Positions 45,826 to 58,500 of a stretch of 64,000 nt of DNA are shown one piece after another. Origin of the DNA: Dysidea avara (lineage: Eukaryota > Porifera > Demospongiae > Dictyoceratida > Dysideidae). The notes under the pieces were generated by a model. It was given only the letters and a program-made list of their open reading frames with translations. It was not told where the DNA came from and searched no databases. The stretch is from NCBI RefSeq assembly GCF_963678975.1, contig NC_089274.1, forward strand, positions 28,521,053 through 28,585,052, read 5' to 3'. Made by a program: the position numbers and the translations under genes. The number at the start of each line of letters is the position of its first letter. The stretch's first letter is position 1.

Positions 45826-48548
45826 GCTAGGGTCCCCAATGAAAAAATCGACTTTCACCAATAATTTCTTACTACTACGGGATACTTAGCTTGTTGTACT
45901 GATATTTGAACCACTACAAATCAGAAGCCGCAAGTCTTTTAGATTGAGAAATCGGCACATTGTATTTTCACGTATTGCATGATTTGCAGTAAAAACATGG
46001 AATTGTAAGTGTAGCTTCTTGCAAAGGACTGAGTCGAACTTTCTTATTAGCTGTATGTTATCTTAAGTTGTTGTGCTGTGCAAAACATGCATAGTAATGG
46101 GTCAACGTCTAGCTGGGTGACTTACAATGGCTTGTTTTTGTGTCTGCAAAATCATGAAAAATGTGTTTGAGTTGCTCTGGCTCCTACCACGAGAGAAGCC
46201 AGATCTTCCTCACAGCATGGTCATGCAACTGGATGTTCCCTCAGTCTATAATGCAAGTTTGAAAAGAATCCTTAACTGTATGCTATCTGGCTGGTGACGA
46301 CGACATATTACAGTGATTTTACGAAAAATAATGCAGCCCAATGCTTATGCAATTGAAACTACTTTACTAATTATGGGTTAATTGCAACACTAACCACTTA
46401 TATACTTTAAATATATCAAACCGGATGACACGAAGCTGCAGCTTTTTTGGTGGCAGAGATCGTCAATGTCCCAAATTGGCGATAAAATATTTCAACATCA
46501 CCAGCCAGACAGCATACATCCTTGGATTCCTTCCATCTTTGCAGTATAGACTAAGTAAGCATCCAACCATGTCACCATGTGGTGAGGAAGATATGGCTTC
46601 TCTGGTCGTAGATGGTAGTGCGTTGAAAACAATTTTTTTATGGTGCTGTTTTGAAGAAAGCAACCTTCTGCAAGCAATGCAGCCAGACATTTGTCAATAA
46701 CTATGCACGTTTGCAGAGCATAGCAAGCCTAGATAACACCTAGCAAATGAAAAAAGCTCAAACCATATCTTTGACAGTATCTAGAAACTGACCTAGGCCT
46801 AGCTTGGTCAGTTACTGTCAAAGAAATGTTTTGAGCTTTTTTATTTGCTAGGTGTTATCTAGGCTTGCTATGCTCTGCAAACCTGCATAGTTATTGACAA
46901 ATGTCTGGCTGTATTGCTTGCACAAGGTTGCTTTCTTCAAAACAGCACCATAAAAAAATGTTTTCAACGCACTACCATCTACGACGAGCTGAGAGAAGCC
47001 AGATCTTCCTTACCACATGGTGACATGGTTGGATGCTTACTTAGTCTATGGAAGGAATCCAAGGATGTATGCTATCTGGCTGGTGATGTTGAAATATTTT
47101 TATCATCAATTTAGGACGTCGGCGATCTCTGCCACCAAAAAAGCTGCAGCTTTGTGCCATCCGGTTTGATATATTTAAAGTGTATAAGTGGTTAGTGTTG
47201 CAATTAACCCATAATTAGTAAAGTAGTTTCAATTGCACAAGCAGTGGGCTGCATTATTTTTCGTAAAATCACTGTAACATGTCGTTGTCACCAGCCAGAT
47301 AGCATACAGTATAGGATTCTTTTCAAACTTGCATTATAGACTGAGGAACATCTAGTTGCATGATCATGCTGTGAGGAAGATCTGGCTTCTCTCGTGGTAG
47401 GAGCCAGAGCAACTCAAACACATTTTTCATGATTTGCAGACACAAAAACGAGCCATTGTAAGCCACTCAGCTAGACGTTTACCCATTACTATGCATGTTT
47501 GTACAGCACAACAACTTAAGATAACACACAGCTAATAAGAAAGTTCGACTCAGTCCTTTGCAAGAAGCTGTACTTACAATTCCATGATTTTACTGCAAAT
47601 CATGCAATATGCGAAAATACAATGTGCCAATTTCTCAATCTAAAAGACTCGCGGCTTCTGATTTGTAATGGTTCAAATATCAACACAACAAGCTAAGTAT
47701 CCTGCAGTAGTAAAGAAATTGTTTGGTGAAAGTCGATTTTTTAAACCAGGCGCACGCCCACAGCTGGCCGAAGGCCGGCTGTGGGCGTGCGCCTGGTTTA
47801 CTGAAATTGTTTTCGTAAAAGTGTGTGTGTGTGTGTACCTATCTACCTATCTACCTATCTACCTATGTTTGTCCGTACGCACCCACGTGAGCAAAATCGT
47901 TTAATAACGGTAAAAGCAGCTTTTGTGTAAGAAGTAAAAGTGAAATGAAGTCTGTATTAAACTTCTGCACAGGTGAACTTTGCTCTGAGGTGGTTTCTTT
48001 TCGGCGGACTGAAATACGGGTGTGGTGACTTTCCTCAGACTACCTTCCCCTTGAGGTTTTCAGGCATTTAGCAACTGAAAAATAACGGTGCAGGCCTCGT
48101 ACACTGCCAGGAATAGCCTATCGCTTCGAGTTGAAAGGGGGCGTATCCCTTACTTACGCGAATGAAAATGAAGAGCAGCTTTGAGGCTTTGTCGAAAGAA
48201 TTTGTGGGGAAAAACACGTTAGTCACACTATAAAACAGTTTAAAAGATAGTTTTGTGCGTAATATGTTGGTAAAAGTGGTTTATTTAACAAACGCTTCCT
48301 TAGCAGTGCATAGCAACGTAATTGAACGAATTACGAATATTTCATGAATTACGAAATACGAGAAATAGCTAATTATATTATTGCACAACCCAAACTACCC
48401 TATTGTAAAGTTGTAATACATAGTTGGTTAATTCATAGTAGTATATACTGTCTATAGTTATTCCAGATGAGTTAGCTAGCTGCATGGCGCCTGGTTTTTA
48501 GAAGTAGCACAACATCAACTTGTTTCATTAGGGACCCTAGCTTAGCAC
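45826..48548. mobile_element. 1.9-kb palindrome (foldback element) with a nested insertion
   Basis: Sequence from about 45826 to the centre near 46795 is the reverse complement of 46800-47742, with scattered mismatches and small indels. The outermost 25 bp (GTGCTTAGCTAGGGTCCCC) pair with 48526-48548 after a 780-bp insertion in the right arm is removed. Mismatches between arms argue against a simple assembly artefact. Short frames such as 46425-46700 mirror each other on the two strands and are not genes. Confidence 0.85.
47743..48525. mobile_element. Insertion with GC-rich hairpin end inside the palindrome
   Basis: Starts with a 57-nt hairpin (47743-47799): AAACCAGGCGCACGCCCACA pairs with its complement around a TGGCCGAAGGCCG centre. 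It ends near 48498 with GGCGCCTGGTTTTT, matching the first 10 bases inverted. Contains (GT)n and (CTAT)n tracts at 47820-47863. Interrupts the palindrome arm between GATTTTTT and CATTAGGG. Confidence 0.65.
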
Positions 48549-48931
48549 CAGGAGTTCATAAGCCCGTAGGGCGAGGAGTATACAATGACCATACCGATAG
48601 TACAAAATGCATAATCTAAATTAACGTAGGAGTAGTGGCATGGCAACGAGCTCTACTATAAATAAAATCAACTGTATTTCACGTAACCCTTGGTATCTTA
48701 GGAGTATCTATCTGAGAGGAGGGCCGTTTCACCTGAGAAGACGTACAGGGCTCTTTATCTGCCATTCTCGAGCAAAGAAAAAACATATATACCCATATAC
48801 GGTATATCGAATAAATAGATAGTTACTATTATTATATACAGGGTTGCTATGACAGTGGATTGCCTACGTTAATTTAGATTTCGCTATTTGGTCGTTGTAT
48901 ACTCCTCGCCCTACGGGCTTATGAACTCCTG
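48549..48931. mobile_element. MITE with perfect 37-bp TIRs
   Basis: CAGGAGTTCATAAGCCCGTA and on is repeated exactly as the reverse complement at the right end for 37 bp, flanked by TTAGCAC (48542-48548, 48932-48938). It is inserted at the outer edge of the large palindrome. The perfect TIRs suggest recent activity. Confidence 0.9.
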
Positions 48932-49335
48932 TTAGCACATAAGGGGCTGGGCAGCTAGGATTTAAATATCACATCAGATCAATAACAAGTAGTGTGCATG
49001 ACTATAACCTCCATTGCAGTCCATGGATGGCCTGACCACTCCAAATCTCTGGGCTTCGGCCCTGTTATTCATTAAGAATTGGCCATACCGACATGTTTTT
49101 GTTTTCAGTGTTTTTCGCTTGATCACTCATGAGTGGGGGCCCGCACCCATTTTTCGACGCCGGGCCGTTCTAGTTTTGCTCGTGATCTGTAAGCAGCACT
49201 TTATGCGGTGTTATAATTGAAACCATCTCCGAATCGCTGCCGGATACAGGAAGTAATGACAGCTGCCATCTACGTAAGCGTGAGATACTGATTAAATAGG
49301 CGGCATTTTCTTCAAGTTCTTCAAGACTAAGCTAA
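48932..49335. other. Short flank and possible exon
   Basis: Holds the second exon of the candidate model described next (49170-49318). The rest shows no feature. Confidence 0.4.
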
Positions 49336-52300
49336 CGAGGGGTCCGTAACGCAGTACTTAGATTTGAGATTTGAGAAATCTTAAGAAAGATTCAAGATTT
49401 TGACTAAGATTTGAAAAGATTTTACAAGATTTTAAGATTTCAGTTAAGATTTGAAATACTTTTAAATACTATGTTGTAGTGCTGTGGAGCCGTGTTCTGT
49501 GCCTGGTATGAGTCAAGGTACGAGTCTACTGAAGAGGCTACTGTTTAGCTATTGCAATACTGCATACTACCTGCAATAGAGCTTAGTATATATGGCTAAT
49601 TTGCCTAGGTAAATTGGCGGCTTTGCCCGTTGACATGTAGCAAGTTAGCCTATAGCTAATGGAACTGTGTCTATACAGTTACCTCACATAGTAAGTAATC
49701 ATGACTAAGAGCTAGTTCTCCTTGTAGTGATCTCAGTAGTGATGAGAAAATGCCTAGATCTTGAGTTGTACATACTTCATTTGTACTGAGCAACCAAGAT
49801 AGTGACATAGCAAACTACTTCAGTGCTGGTCACCGTAGCTAAAGCATTCAATCAAATCAAATAGCCCTGCATGCACACATAAGCTCAGTAAATCTCACAC
49901 TAGAGTTGGCAAAGCTTAATTAATAATTATACTATTATTAACTACTACTTTGCCCTAGCTTTTCATGCCGCACATGTATAGCTGTATTATAATACTGTAT
50001 GCATCAAATAATATGTCTAAAATCATCATGTTTTGCCATGTCCATGCAAGTTGTGTACATTTTAGCTAAATCATTATTTAGACATCTCTTGCAACTGCTG
50101 ACAGTTTGACTGCATAATCGTCTCGATAATTGTGTACATGCAGGAACTTCAGCATATCAATGGTGTAGTTGACTTCAGCAAATGTGGAATAATATGATAT
50201 CAAAGATACCACACAATTAGATTTTACACATAGATTCCACACTTATATATAATATAACTTATAGTGCAACTGTCTACCTGAGTTAGCAAAGTGATATGGA
50301 CATTGACCCATTGAGATATAAATTATTAGCTAGCATGCTTGTTAAAGTTTGTGCGTGTATTGTAAATTGTATGTATATACATACGTGCATAAACTCAGCT
50401 AAGCGAAGGTATCAGATACGTTCATGCATTTCAAGGTATCATGGTATCAGATGCGTTCAGTGCAAGTATATCAACTTCCAAACTGGTAGTGGATAGTTCC
50501 TGAGGTTGCTGCTCCATCTCCTGTTATCTTTCACTAAACAATAATAGATGAGATAGTAATTTAATCTGCTCGAATCTGTTCAGCTAAGAGTGTGATATCA
50601 TTTGGACACATTATATTACTTGCTGGCATGGTAGAGTTAAGCTTACACATTACATAGTGCATGTTGCTACATAGCTAATTATAATTGGACTAAGCTTTCA
50701 TACCTGAGCTTAATGTTGTGGGATGCTGGTACAAGATACCAGTGCAGGAATATTCAAAAGCATGCAAATTCTTTGTAACCAAAACCTTAAGATTTCAGAG
50801 ACTCCAGCCAGCCGTGTTGTGACTTGATTCACAGCCAGCATACAATCAAGACATGTGCCTATGGTTATGGAACCATAGCAGGGATTATTAGTCTTCTCTG
50901 TATTCTTCTTGCCAGCATGTCTCTGACTCCCTATACTGACAAAGGCTTTCAGTAGCCTTCACAGCTGAGGTCCCATATGAGTGGGATAACAAATTAAACT
51001 ACATAGCAAATATCACTACTCGTATCACTAAAAGCAGGGGTCCCACATGTGTAGCTAAACTTTTCATTTGCTGCATGAATGTTGGCTAGTCTATATCGAG
51101 GTCTATACTATATCTAGAACATAGGCGGCGGAAAGGGGGGGGGGGGGGGGGGGCTTAGCCCCCCCTCAGAATGATATCACACCAAAATTATCTTTCTTGG
51201 AGTGGGGCTGAACACCGTGATAAAGATCGAGATACTCTAATAGAGCAGTCACTCTAATAAAGTAGTCAGTGTGTAGCGAGCTATGAAAGGATTTTTATGT
51301 AGTTTATCAGCTAGAAATGGTAGCTGGTGAGGTGAAATGCTCTTGTCAGTTGGTTGCGACCTTTTTTTTTTTTTTTTGGTCTCACCTTACCAAACTATAG
51401 AAATAAGTCTGGGTCAGCCCAGCCCCCCTCATATCAACTACTTCCTCCGCCGCTGATCTAGAATATAGAGATTGAGATGTGTTGATTATAATTACTGCAT
51501 GATGATTTTCAAGAATGTGAATATTGACGAGACGTGCTATAGATTTAGCTAAAGAGCTCACTAAAGAGATGTAGCTGTTAGCTATTGGAGTTTTATCTTG
51601 GCTATTATGTCAGGAGCAATATGAATCCGTAATGCACCATGCTCACTCTTTTCACAGGTGTGAATTCAGTATGTAGACTCACCTAACAAAGATCCGAGTC
51701 TGGATCACTAACTAGCTTGTCCCAACGAGTTCGTCAAGTAGCTAAAGGCGTTGCGAAGAAGATACAACCTCGGGAACAACTGGCTATATCTCTGGCAATA
51801 TACGTAGACTGCAAGAACCCAATAATCGCACAGTATACGTGGACGAACAGGCCTAGGTGCAAGACAGCCGCAAGAATACGTGTTAACAAGCAAGAGCTTG
51901 AGTAAAATATCCAAACGCTTACTGAAATTTACTAACAAGAAGATTAAGATTTGATTGTGGTAGTCTCAGATTCAAAGATTTCAGCGAGATTTTAAAGATT
52001 GTAAAAGATTGTCACGAAGATTAGGAAGATTTTAAAGATTCCATGGATTTTGCAGATTTCACAGAGATTCAGAGATTTGAGAAGATTCTTGTAGATTGCA
52101 TGGGGATTCCAAGAGATTTGAATCTCGGATAAGTTAGATTTAAAGCGTGGCGGACCCCTCGTAAGCTAACATATATACTTACACTATATAACTTACCTAT
52201 AATACCCAAACGTAGCTCCTGGATAATGTCTTGAACGCCAGCTCCAAAATGCTTCAATTCAGTGTTCTTTTCTTTTTGTGGTTTAACCTTGACACTGAGT

Positions 52301-52359
52301 GGCTGCGTGGGTCTGTCAGTACATGCACATGACCACAAAAATATTAAGTTGGCGGCGCC
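49170..52359 (-). CDS. Weak two-exon gene model whose intron hosts a transposon
   Basis: Exon A (about 52197-52359) is open and ends ELRLGII at a strong donor (ATAG|GTAAGT). Exon B (49170-49318) reads ELEENAAYLISISRLRRW and continues to HEQN and TAG when an acceptor at TCTTGAAG is used; phases then agree. Without the 2.8-kb insertion the intron would be about 44 nt, close to the 42-nt intron of the gene at 25502. No ATG is in frame in exon A (GTG at 52362 sits at an AAG|GTGGGC junction), so the 5' end is missing. The product is not recognised. Alternatively both frames are chance. Confidence 0.3.
49336..52161. mobile_element. 2.8-kb TIR element with 8-bp target duplication
   Basis: CGAGGGGTCCGTAACGC and GCGTGGCGGACCCCTCG ends are flanked by perfect TAAGCTAA (49328-49335, 52162-52169). 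Subterminal zones at 49360-49465 and 51940-52145 are built of degenerate AAGATTTTAAGATT repeats, on both sides. The interior has no convincing transposase and contains the nested hAT-like MITE at 51120. hAT-type by duplication length. Confidence 0.88.
51120..51455. mobile_element. hAT-like MITE nested in the 2.8-kb element
   Basis: CATAGGCGGCGGAAAGG and (reverse complement of right end) CAGCGGCGGAGGAAG are imperfect TIRs, flanked by perfect ATCTAGAA (51112-51119, 51456-51463). Contains a long G run (51136-51154), a T run, and the recurrent motif on the minus strand (51225-51251). Confidence 0.9.
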
Positions 52360-52369
52360 CACCTTTCCT

Positions 52370-53440
52370 TCATAATCCGATATGCGACGGGAAGCAGGCG
52401 CTTGTAATCATAGCAACCGTGTGTTTAAGCGCTTCTAATTCGTTAGGTGCTCTATGGTGCTCTCTAGGCGTCTTCCTTGCTACTCCAGCTGGTTGTCTTA
52501 CAACTATCCTATGACATAGGACATAGGCTATGTGAGTTATAATTATATATGTTGTATTGCTCTGGGCACCATTGATAATAGGGGTCCTTTATCTGTGTAT
52601 GCAGTTATTAATGTCATGGCCCCACCCCAGGATCATATCATTTTGGGACAACACTGGCTAGTGTCAAACTCCCCAGTACTGGGGCAAACAATGTTACTGA
52701 ATCCCTTCCTCTTAAGAGGTGTTTATTTATTAAGATTTTTATTTGATGACCTTATAAAATTCACTTTGAGCTGTCATTAGTTGTCCCAGGGGTGTAATCT
52801 CTCTCACCCTAGACCACAAGGGTCTGGTGACATGCAATGCAAAATCTTGGTAGTGACACATGGAATTCATTGGTTGTCAATCAGATTCTAGATAGCCTCT
52901 TGTGTCAGTTATTTTGGTATGACTAGAATTCACTTTGTTCTTTATTGTAGTCTCCTGTACTGGTCACAGTCTTCCAACACGTGCACTTTTTATCATATCC
53001 TATGCAGAGCTCCATCATCAATGTACGTCACACAAATTTGTAATGTGCAGTTAATGTAATATATTGTAATTACCGCCAAGCATTTCTATAGCATGTCACC
53101 AGACCCTTATTGTCAGGAGGCGACACTAGCCATGGTCAGTATGTAGCTGTCAAAGCCCTCTGTGTGTGTGGGGGGGATGGCCTATTGGGAAGATCATTTA
53201 ATACATGGGGCGTGATATACTGAAGTGCTTGAACAGGTGACCATTAGTCATGGCAGTGCAATGGAACCTGCCTTGGTGTCCACCTGTATACTGATGACCT
53301 TAGTAAACCACAATTTGATGCAGCTACCATACAGCAGAAAATTTGCCGGAAAGAAAAGCTGACTTATCCATAAATCATCGGCTTTGACAAAATATTTGTG
53401 CTCATCAGGTTTTTCTTGTCAAATTTTCTGCCGTATAATA
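52370..53440 (+). repeat. Inverted duplication, left copy
   Basis: About 1 kb is shared in inverted order with 58729-59760. Shared words include CCTATGACATAGGACATAGG, CCCCAGTACTGGGG, AGTTGTCCCAGGGGTGTAAT and CACCAGACCC. The outer boundary lies just upstream of the weak gene model at 52359. A small frame ending IPAGCLTTIL-like is present in both copies, but nothing shows it is expressed. Confidence 0.85.
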
Positions 53441-53441
53441 C
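53325..53441. mobile_element. Short palindromic MITE (TACCATACAGCAGAAAATTT ends)
   Basis: TACCATACAGCAGAAAATTT pairs with AAATTTTCTGCCGTATAATA across about 115 bp. A sister copy ends the other arm of the inverted duplication (58729-58885), so the MITE was present before the duplication. Confidence 0.75.
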
Positions 53442-54510
53442 CTGTCTAGTACCTGAAGGTGGCCATTATAGGCATGTCCTACTGTATGTGGACTCAGTAG
53501 TATCTTTAATTTGAATTCATGAAGCTAGAGTCATTACTATATAAAAGCAAATGTTGATTGCATTGTAGTCAAAGTACTGTTGGATGTGCATATGGAAAAC
53601 ACAGCATTAGGAGGTGTGGACATGTATGGTGTGTTGAGAGACTAATACAGCATGGGGCAAAGCCAACTTCTATATTAATCTTGAGACACTCCCCAGTGCT
53701 GTATTTTTGTACACACAAGCATAGGCAGTGCTTTAAGTATTAAGTACTTTCTCGTCATCATCTTGCTCATAACTTTTTATCTTGAGTACCTAAGCTGCTT
53801 CAATTTTCAGTGATCAGACTATAGCTAAGTGTACATTGTTCTTGTAATCTATTTCTAGTCATAGAACAAATTGGTAGGATTATATCAGTGATTTATAATG
53901 TACACATGTGATCAATGATACTGTCCTTGTTTTTGTAGCATTCTTGTACTGTATTTGCCCAATTATCCACATAATGTGGCAGATACAGTGTAGCAACTAG
54001 GTGTTAGCATGTTCAATTTCAGTTGATTACTTCCTGAGATTCCTTTGTGTATGCCCATTGCATAGTGATAATTATACAGGTTATCTGTCTGACGTATGTG
54101 AGCCTCTGTGGTACTACTTATAGCTGGTTTCTAGGCAGTGGTTGCTATGGAATTGTCAGGGGATACTATTAGATGGTGCATCAATTGTACATACAATGGT
54201 CCAATTGTTTTATAAACACCCTACAGGCTGTAGCGCATAATGCATACCTTATGCATATTCAAAAATTTGCGAGGAGTGTTCTTGATATTAATAATGGAGT
54301 GCCATTGGGCTCACATAGTACTATAGTTTTTTACCTCAGTTACAAATTAAGGCATTTAATCTGTATGTTCAGTATACTGTGTATTATATATGTAATCCCT
54401 CTTTTTACTGACAGTGGAAGCTGTATGACCAATAAGGGCAATGGTAGCAGTAACATGAAACAGCATCAGCAGTCCAAGTAAGGTATGTACATACAGTATG
54501 TGCTTTAATT
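53442..54510. other. Gene-free stretch
   Basis: No supported exon or clear element. Two plus-strand frames (53558-53743, 54173-54481) lack domains and splice support. Confidence 0.5.
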
Positions 54511-54884
54511 TAGTGTTGCACCAATAATCACATCGGTATAGGAAAAACCATACATTGGCTACATCTTTGTATATCAGTATTGGATTGGCAGTAAATGTAT
54601 TAATTTAGAAATACATGCTCATGTGCACCAAATGGTGTTTACAAATGTATAGTGTTACATTCTCCTACATTATAATGTTGCTATTACTGCTTAAATGTAC
54701 TGTTACCTATTATTGTAGCACTACTGGCATTACAAACAAGCTACGTAAATTGATCCACTACTAGTAAAATTTGCTGAAAGAAGGGCATTCAATACTATAT
54801 CGAATTGGCTACGTTTATCAGCTTGAAATATGCTGCAATATCGGTTATCAGAATATCGGCAAATGTCATATTGGTGCAACACTA
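54511..54884. mobile_element. hAT-like MITE (TAGTGTTGCACCAATA ends)
   Basis: TAGTGTTGCACCAATA and TATTGGTGCAACACTA are inverted ends. The flanks TGTGCTTTA and TGTGCTTA suggest an 8-bp duplication with one indel and a few bases of offset. Non-coding. Confidence 0.65.
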
Positions 54885-55190
54885 ATGTGCTTATGATTGT
54901 ACACTACTGTTATTATTACTGCTTTACAGTGACCAGTGACAGCAACTTGTGCTGCAGCCTTGAGTTATCAGCCTAATAAATAGTATTGGAGACTTTAAAG
55001 AGTACTTAACCTAGTTAATAGTGGGCCAAAGAAACATGGTTGTCACATAGTGAGATACCAGTAAAACTGATGGGACAGTACATGTATGTACAACAAGTCA
55101 ACAACTGTAACTGTAGTTTGTTCAGTAGGAAACATATACTCAGTATGTGTATATGAAGTATGCGTGCACTGTGCAATCATGTACTGATTG
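54885..55190. other. Gene-free stretch
   Basis: Nothing recognised. Confidence 0.5.
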
Positions 55191-55577
55191 ACACACTGTA
55201 CACGGACACACACACACGTACTACACTACACACACTACACTACACTACACACACACTACACTACACACACACACTACACACACACACATGCACTACATAC
55301 ACACACTGCACTACACACTGCACTACACACACTCACTACACACACTGCACTACATACATGCACTACACACACTGCACTACACACCTGCACTACGCTACAC
55401 ACACTGCACTACACTACACATACACACACTACACACACACACACACTACACACACTACACACACACACACTACACATACTACACTACACCACACGCACTA
55501 CACGTACTACACTACACCACACGCACTACACTACATGCACTACATTACACTACACTACACGCACACACACACACGTA
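55191..55577. repeat. (CACTA/CACA)n microsatellite
   Basis: A 387-bp run is made only of ACTACACAC-type and CACACACTG-type words with few interruptions. All three plus frames are open only because the repeat lacks stops. They encode Thr/His/Tyr runs and are not genes. Confidence 0.95.
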
Positions 55578-58500
55578 TAGTAGTGCTGAAGTGATTATTC
55601 GACTATTCAGTTATCGTGACATAATTTGATCCATTGATACACTATTCAAATATTCATTAACACTTAGTAAGCTGTGATCAAGTGGATGAAGCTTACTTTG
55701 ACGCTTGAGATTGTGAACAAAGTGGTTTATTCATACTGAAATTTTTTAGAAAAGATATAGCAATAGCTTTGAGGCTTTACCTAACTTTCCAAAAAACATT
55801 TCAGTAAATTTTTCAGAACTATATGATACCTTTAAGAAATTCTTTAGTGATAACCTTGGTGTCTTGGTGTTATCAATACACCTTCTTAGTTCTGCACATG
55901 CAGGCTTGTATTGGGTGCAAATACCTGCTACCAAGCAAACTAAATTATATAATTCTACGTACATGCAAAGTCCTCATCTAATGCAAAATTAAGCAGTAGT
56001 ATATGCACATACATATTACTACTGTTCTGTGCTTATGTATATAATGTATAGAATTATCATCAACTTGTAATAAATAAACAATTAATTTACTAAAACATAA
56101 CTTTGGCTGACCATTTTTGCAATTCCTTGCAGATACCCATGGCAACACATTTTTCATAATGTAAATATTCAATCAAATACAAGTATTACAACACAAGTAC
56201 AGTAAAATTGCCTGTAAATGTTGTCAGCTGCACATATATGCATACATAACTCATATAAAAAACCTTGATTCTTTGAAACCTGATATAGTCCTTGGGACAA
56301 GAAAATTGTGTTGAATTACTGTAGTGTGGATGTCAGGGTATTATATTGAAAAGTATTTTGGTACTTAAAACAAGGTCAGATTATAGTGGTTTCACTGTAT
56401 ACAGTACAATGAACAGTATCATCTCACTAGCCCTATGATAAGATCACAACTGTACATGCTGCAGTCTCATGATTGACCCTATAAAATGGAATCACTGACA
56501 ACACACATCAAATTGTATAACCAGATATTTATGCGGGATGTTATTTTTGCAAAATCCTTAAGTGCCATGAGCTGGATATATTTACGGAGTGCATTTTTTT
56601 GTTATTTTCATTGCATTGTACGCATGGTTGATTAGTGACTCTATGCGAGGATAATTATCACGTATGGCACACCCTAATCTGAGAAGAGCTGTTTTGTCAA
56701 AGGGTTGGAATTATGCTGAACCATTTGCTGTTGCAGGCCATATAAAATTTCAACAGTTGTTTGTAATATTTTGCAATCGGTTGTCTTGTAACTGGTAGTA
56801 GATGCTATTCACAGGATCTACCGCAAAGAAGAGAAGTTGGTTTTTTTGGGGAGACTTCCTTGATCGTGGCCTCTCGAATTGCTTAGTAATGCTTCAGGTG
56901 AAACAGCAACAGTGGCTGAAAGTTCTCTATTGCTGGGCAAACTTTTTGACTGGCTTAGAAACACAACAATTTCCAGCACTGCCCAGTATGTACTATTATT
57001 GCTACAGCACATGTGTACTGAAATAATTTTCAGTAGAATAAATTTTCATGAGTTATATGTACGTCGCAAAATCCACAACTCCCACATAAAAAAACTGGAT
57101 ATACAGTAGATAATGTACTAAAATAGGGATTTGCAACAGTTACATCATTCCCATAAATTAAGGACTAACAGTTATGTATGGGCAATCCTTGTTATGTGCC
57201 AGACTTTAAGTGACCATATCTCTCTACTGTTTTTTTTCTTCATGAATTTATATTGACAGTAATTACCTTTTCACTGTCAAATCACAGCAGCATGTAGTCA
57301 GTTTATCTCAGACCTCATTGCTGTGGTGGCACCAATAATTTTGTGGTACTATTGCTAAAGACCATGACAAGGTACAAGAATTTTTCAGAATCCACAATGA
57401 TTGAAGATTTATATGAAGGTTGTAAAACGAGGCTGATTCTGTCGACTACTGAACTTGTAACCAAACAAGTCAAACCCGTAACAAGGATTATCCATAGTGA
57501 CGTCACCATTGCAAATCCCTATTTTACTAAAATCATCTATGCACACACACATACACTCACACAGTATATACTCACTCACACAGTATATACTTATAGCATT
57601 CAGTTCAGACATCACCTCTTTAGGTCCTTGGATTATTACCTATTTAAGCTGAAGATACAAACATTCTGATGTAATGGCATGCATACACATACATGCTATA
57701 CACTATACACACAGCAAAAGCAAAGCCTTTGACTGCCCTAGCCTATAGATGGTCACACCTACCCAGTTGACTGGGCAATTGAGGTGATTAAGGGTCGGTG
57801 GTAGAAAAACAAGATCAGGAAGCTGTACCATGTCTCACATGTGACGGTGTGGGCACTGATACCCAAAGTACCACCCGAACCTCACCTGCTACATAAAACA
57901 TGGAAAGTTGTCATTTACTTCCATAGTTAATACCAGGTTCCCATTTAAACAGCTGGAACAATGTGAGAAAGTTTCTTGCTCAAGGAAACAACAAAAGTAA
58001 CTGAAATAGATCTTAAATTACCATCCCTGTGCTCACTTAACCACTCTACTATGCTGCTTCACTCGCACACACATGCACATTACAAGCATACGCACATACT
58101 GTACTTTCATACCCAAACAAATATCCACATGTGTACACAAACTTATACATGAGTGTGTACATATATACATATCTTACTTGGGACTGTGATGCTGTTGCTG
58201 ATGCTGTTGCTGATGCTGGCACCACATCCATTACTAGTCCTGTAGCTTCCAATCAGGTTACTATTAGGAGGAGGAACAAGGAGGACACTACACACAGATT
58301 TTGTAATGATGAAATGTAACTTTTTTTTAAAACTATATACTACAAGGCTCTTTAGGAAATATATAAGTACATGGCTCCACTATTATGCTGACTACACATT
58401 TCCATGGCTATTCATTGTGAATTACACACATACATATAAAAGTAAAGGTCCAACAGTGAAAGAATTATAATTCCCACATGGTAATAATTTACATACAGTA

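Noticed and set aside
46425..47114. Mirror-image frames in the large palindrome
   Set aside because: They arise from the inverted symmetry and show no domain or conserved codon pattern.
55160..55629. Three overlapping frames of 113-144 codons
   Set aside because: They are open only because the (CACTA/CACA)n microsatellite contains no stop codons.
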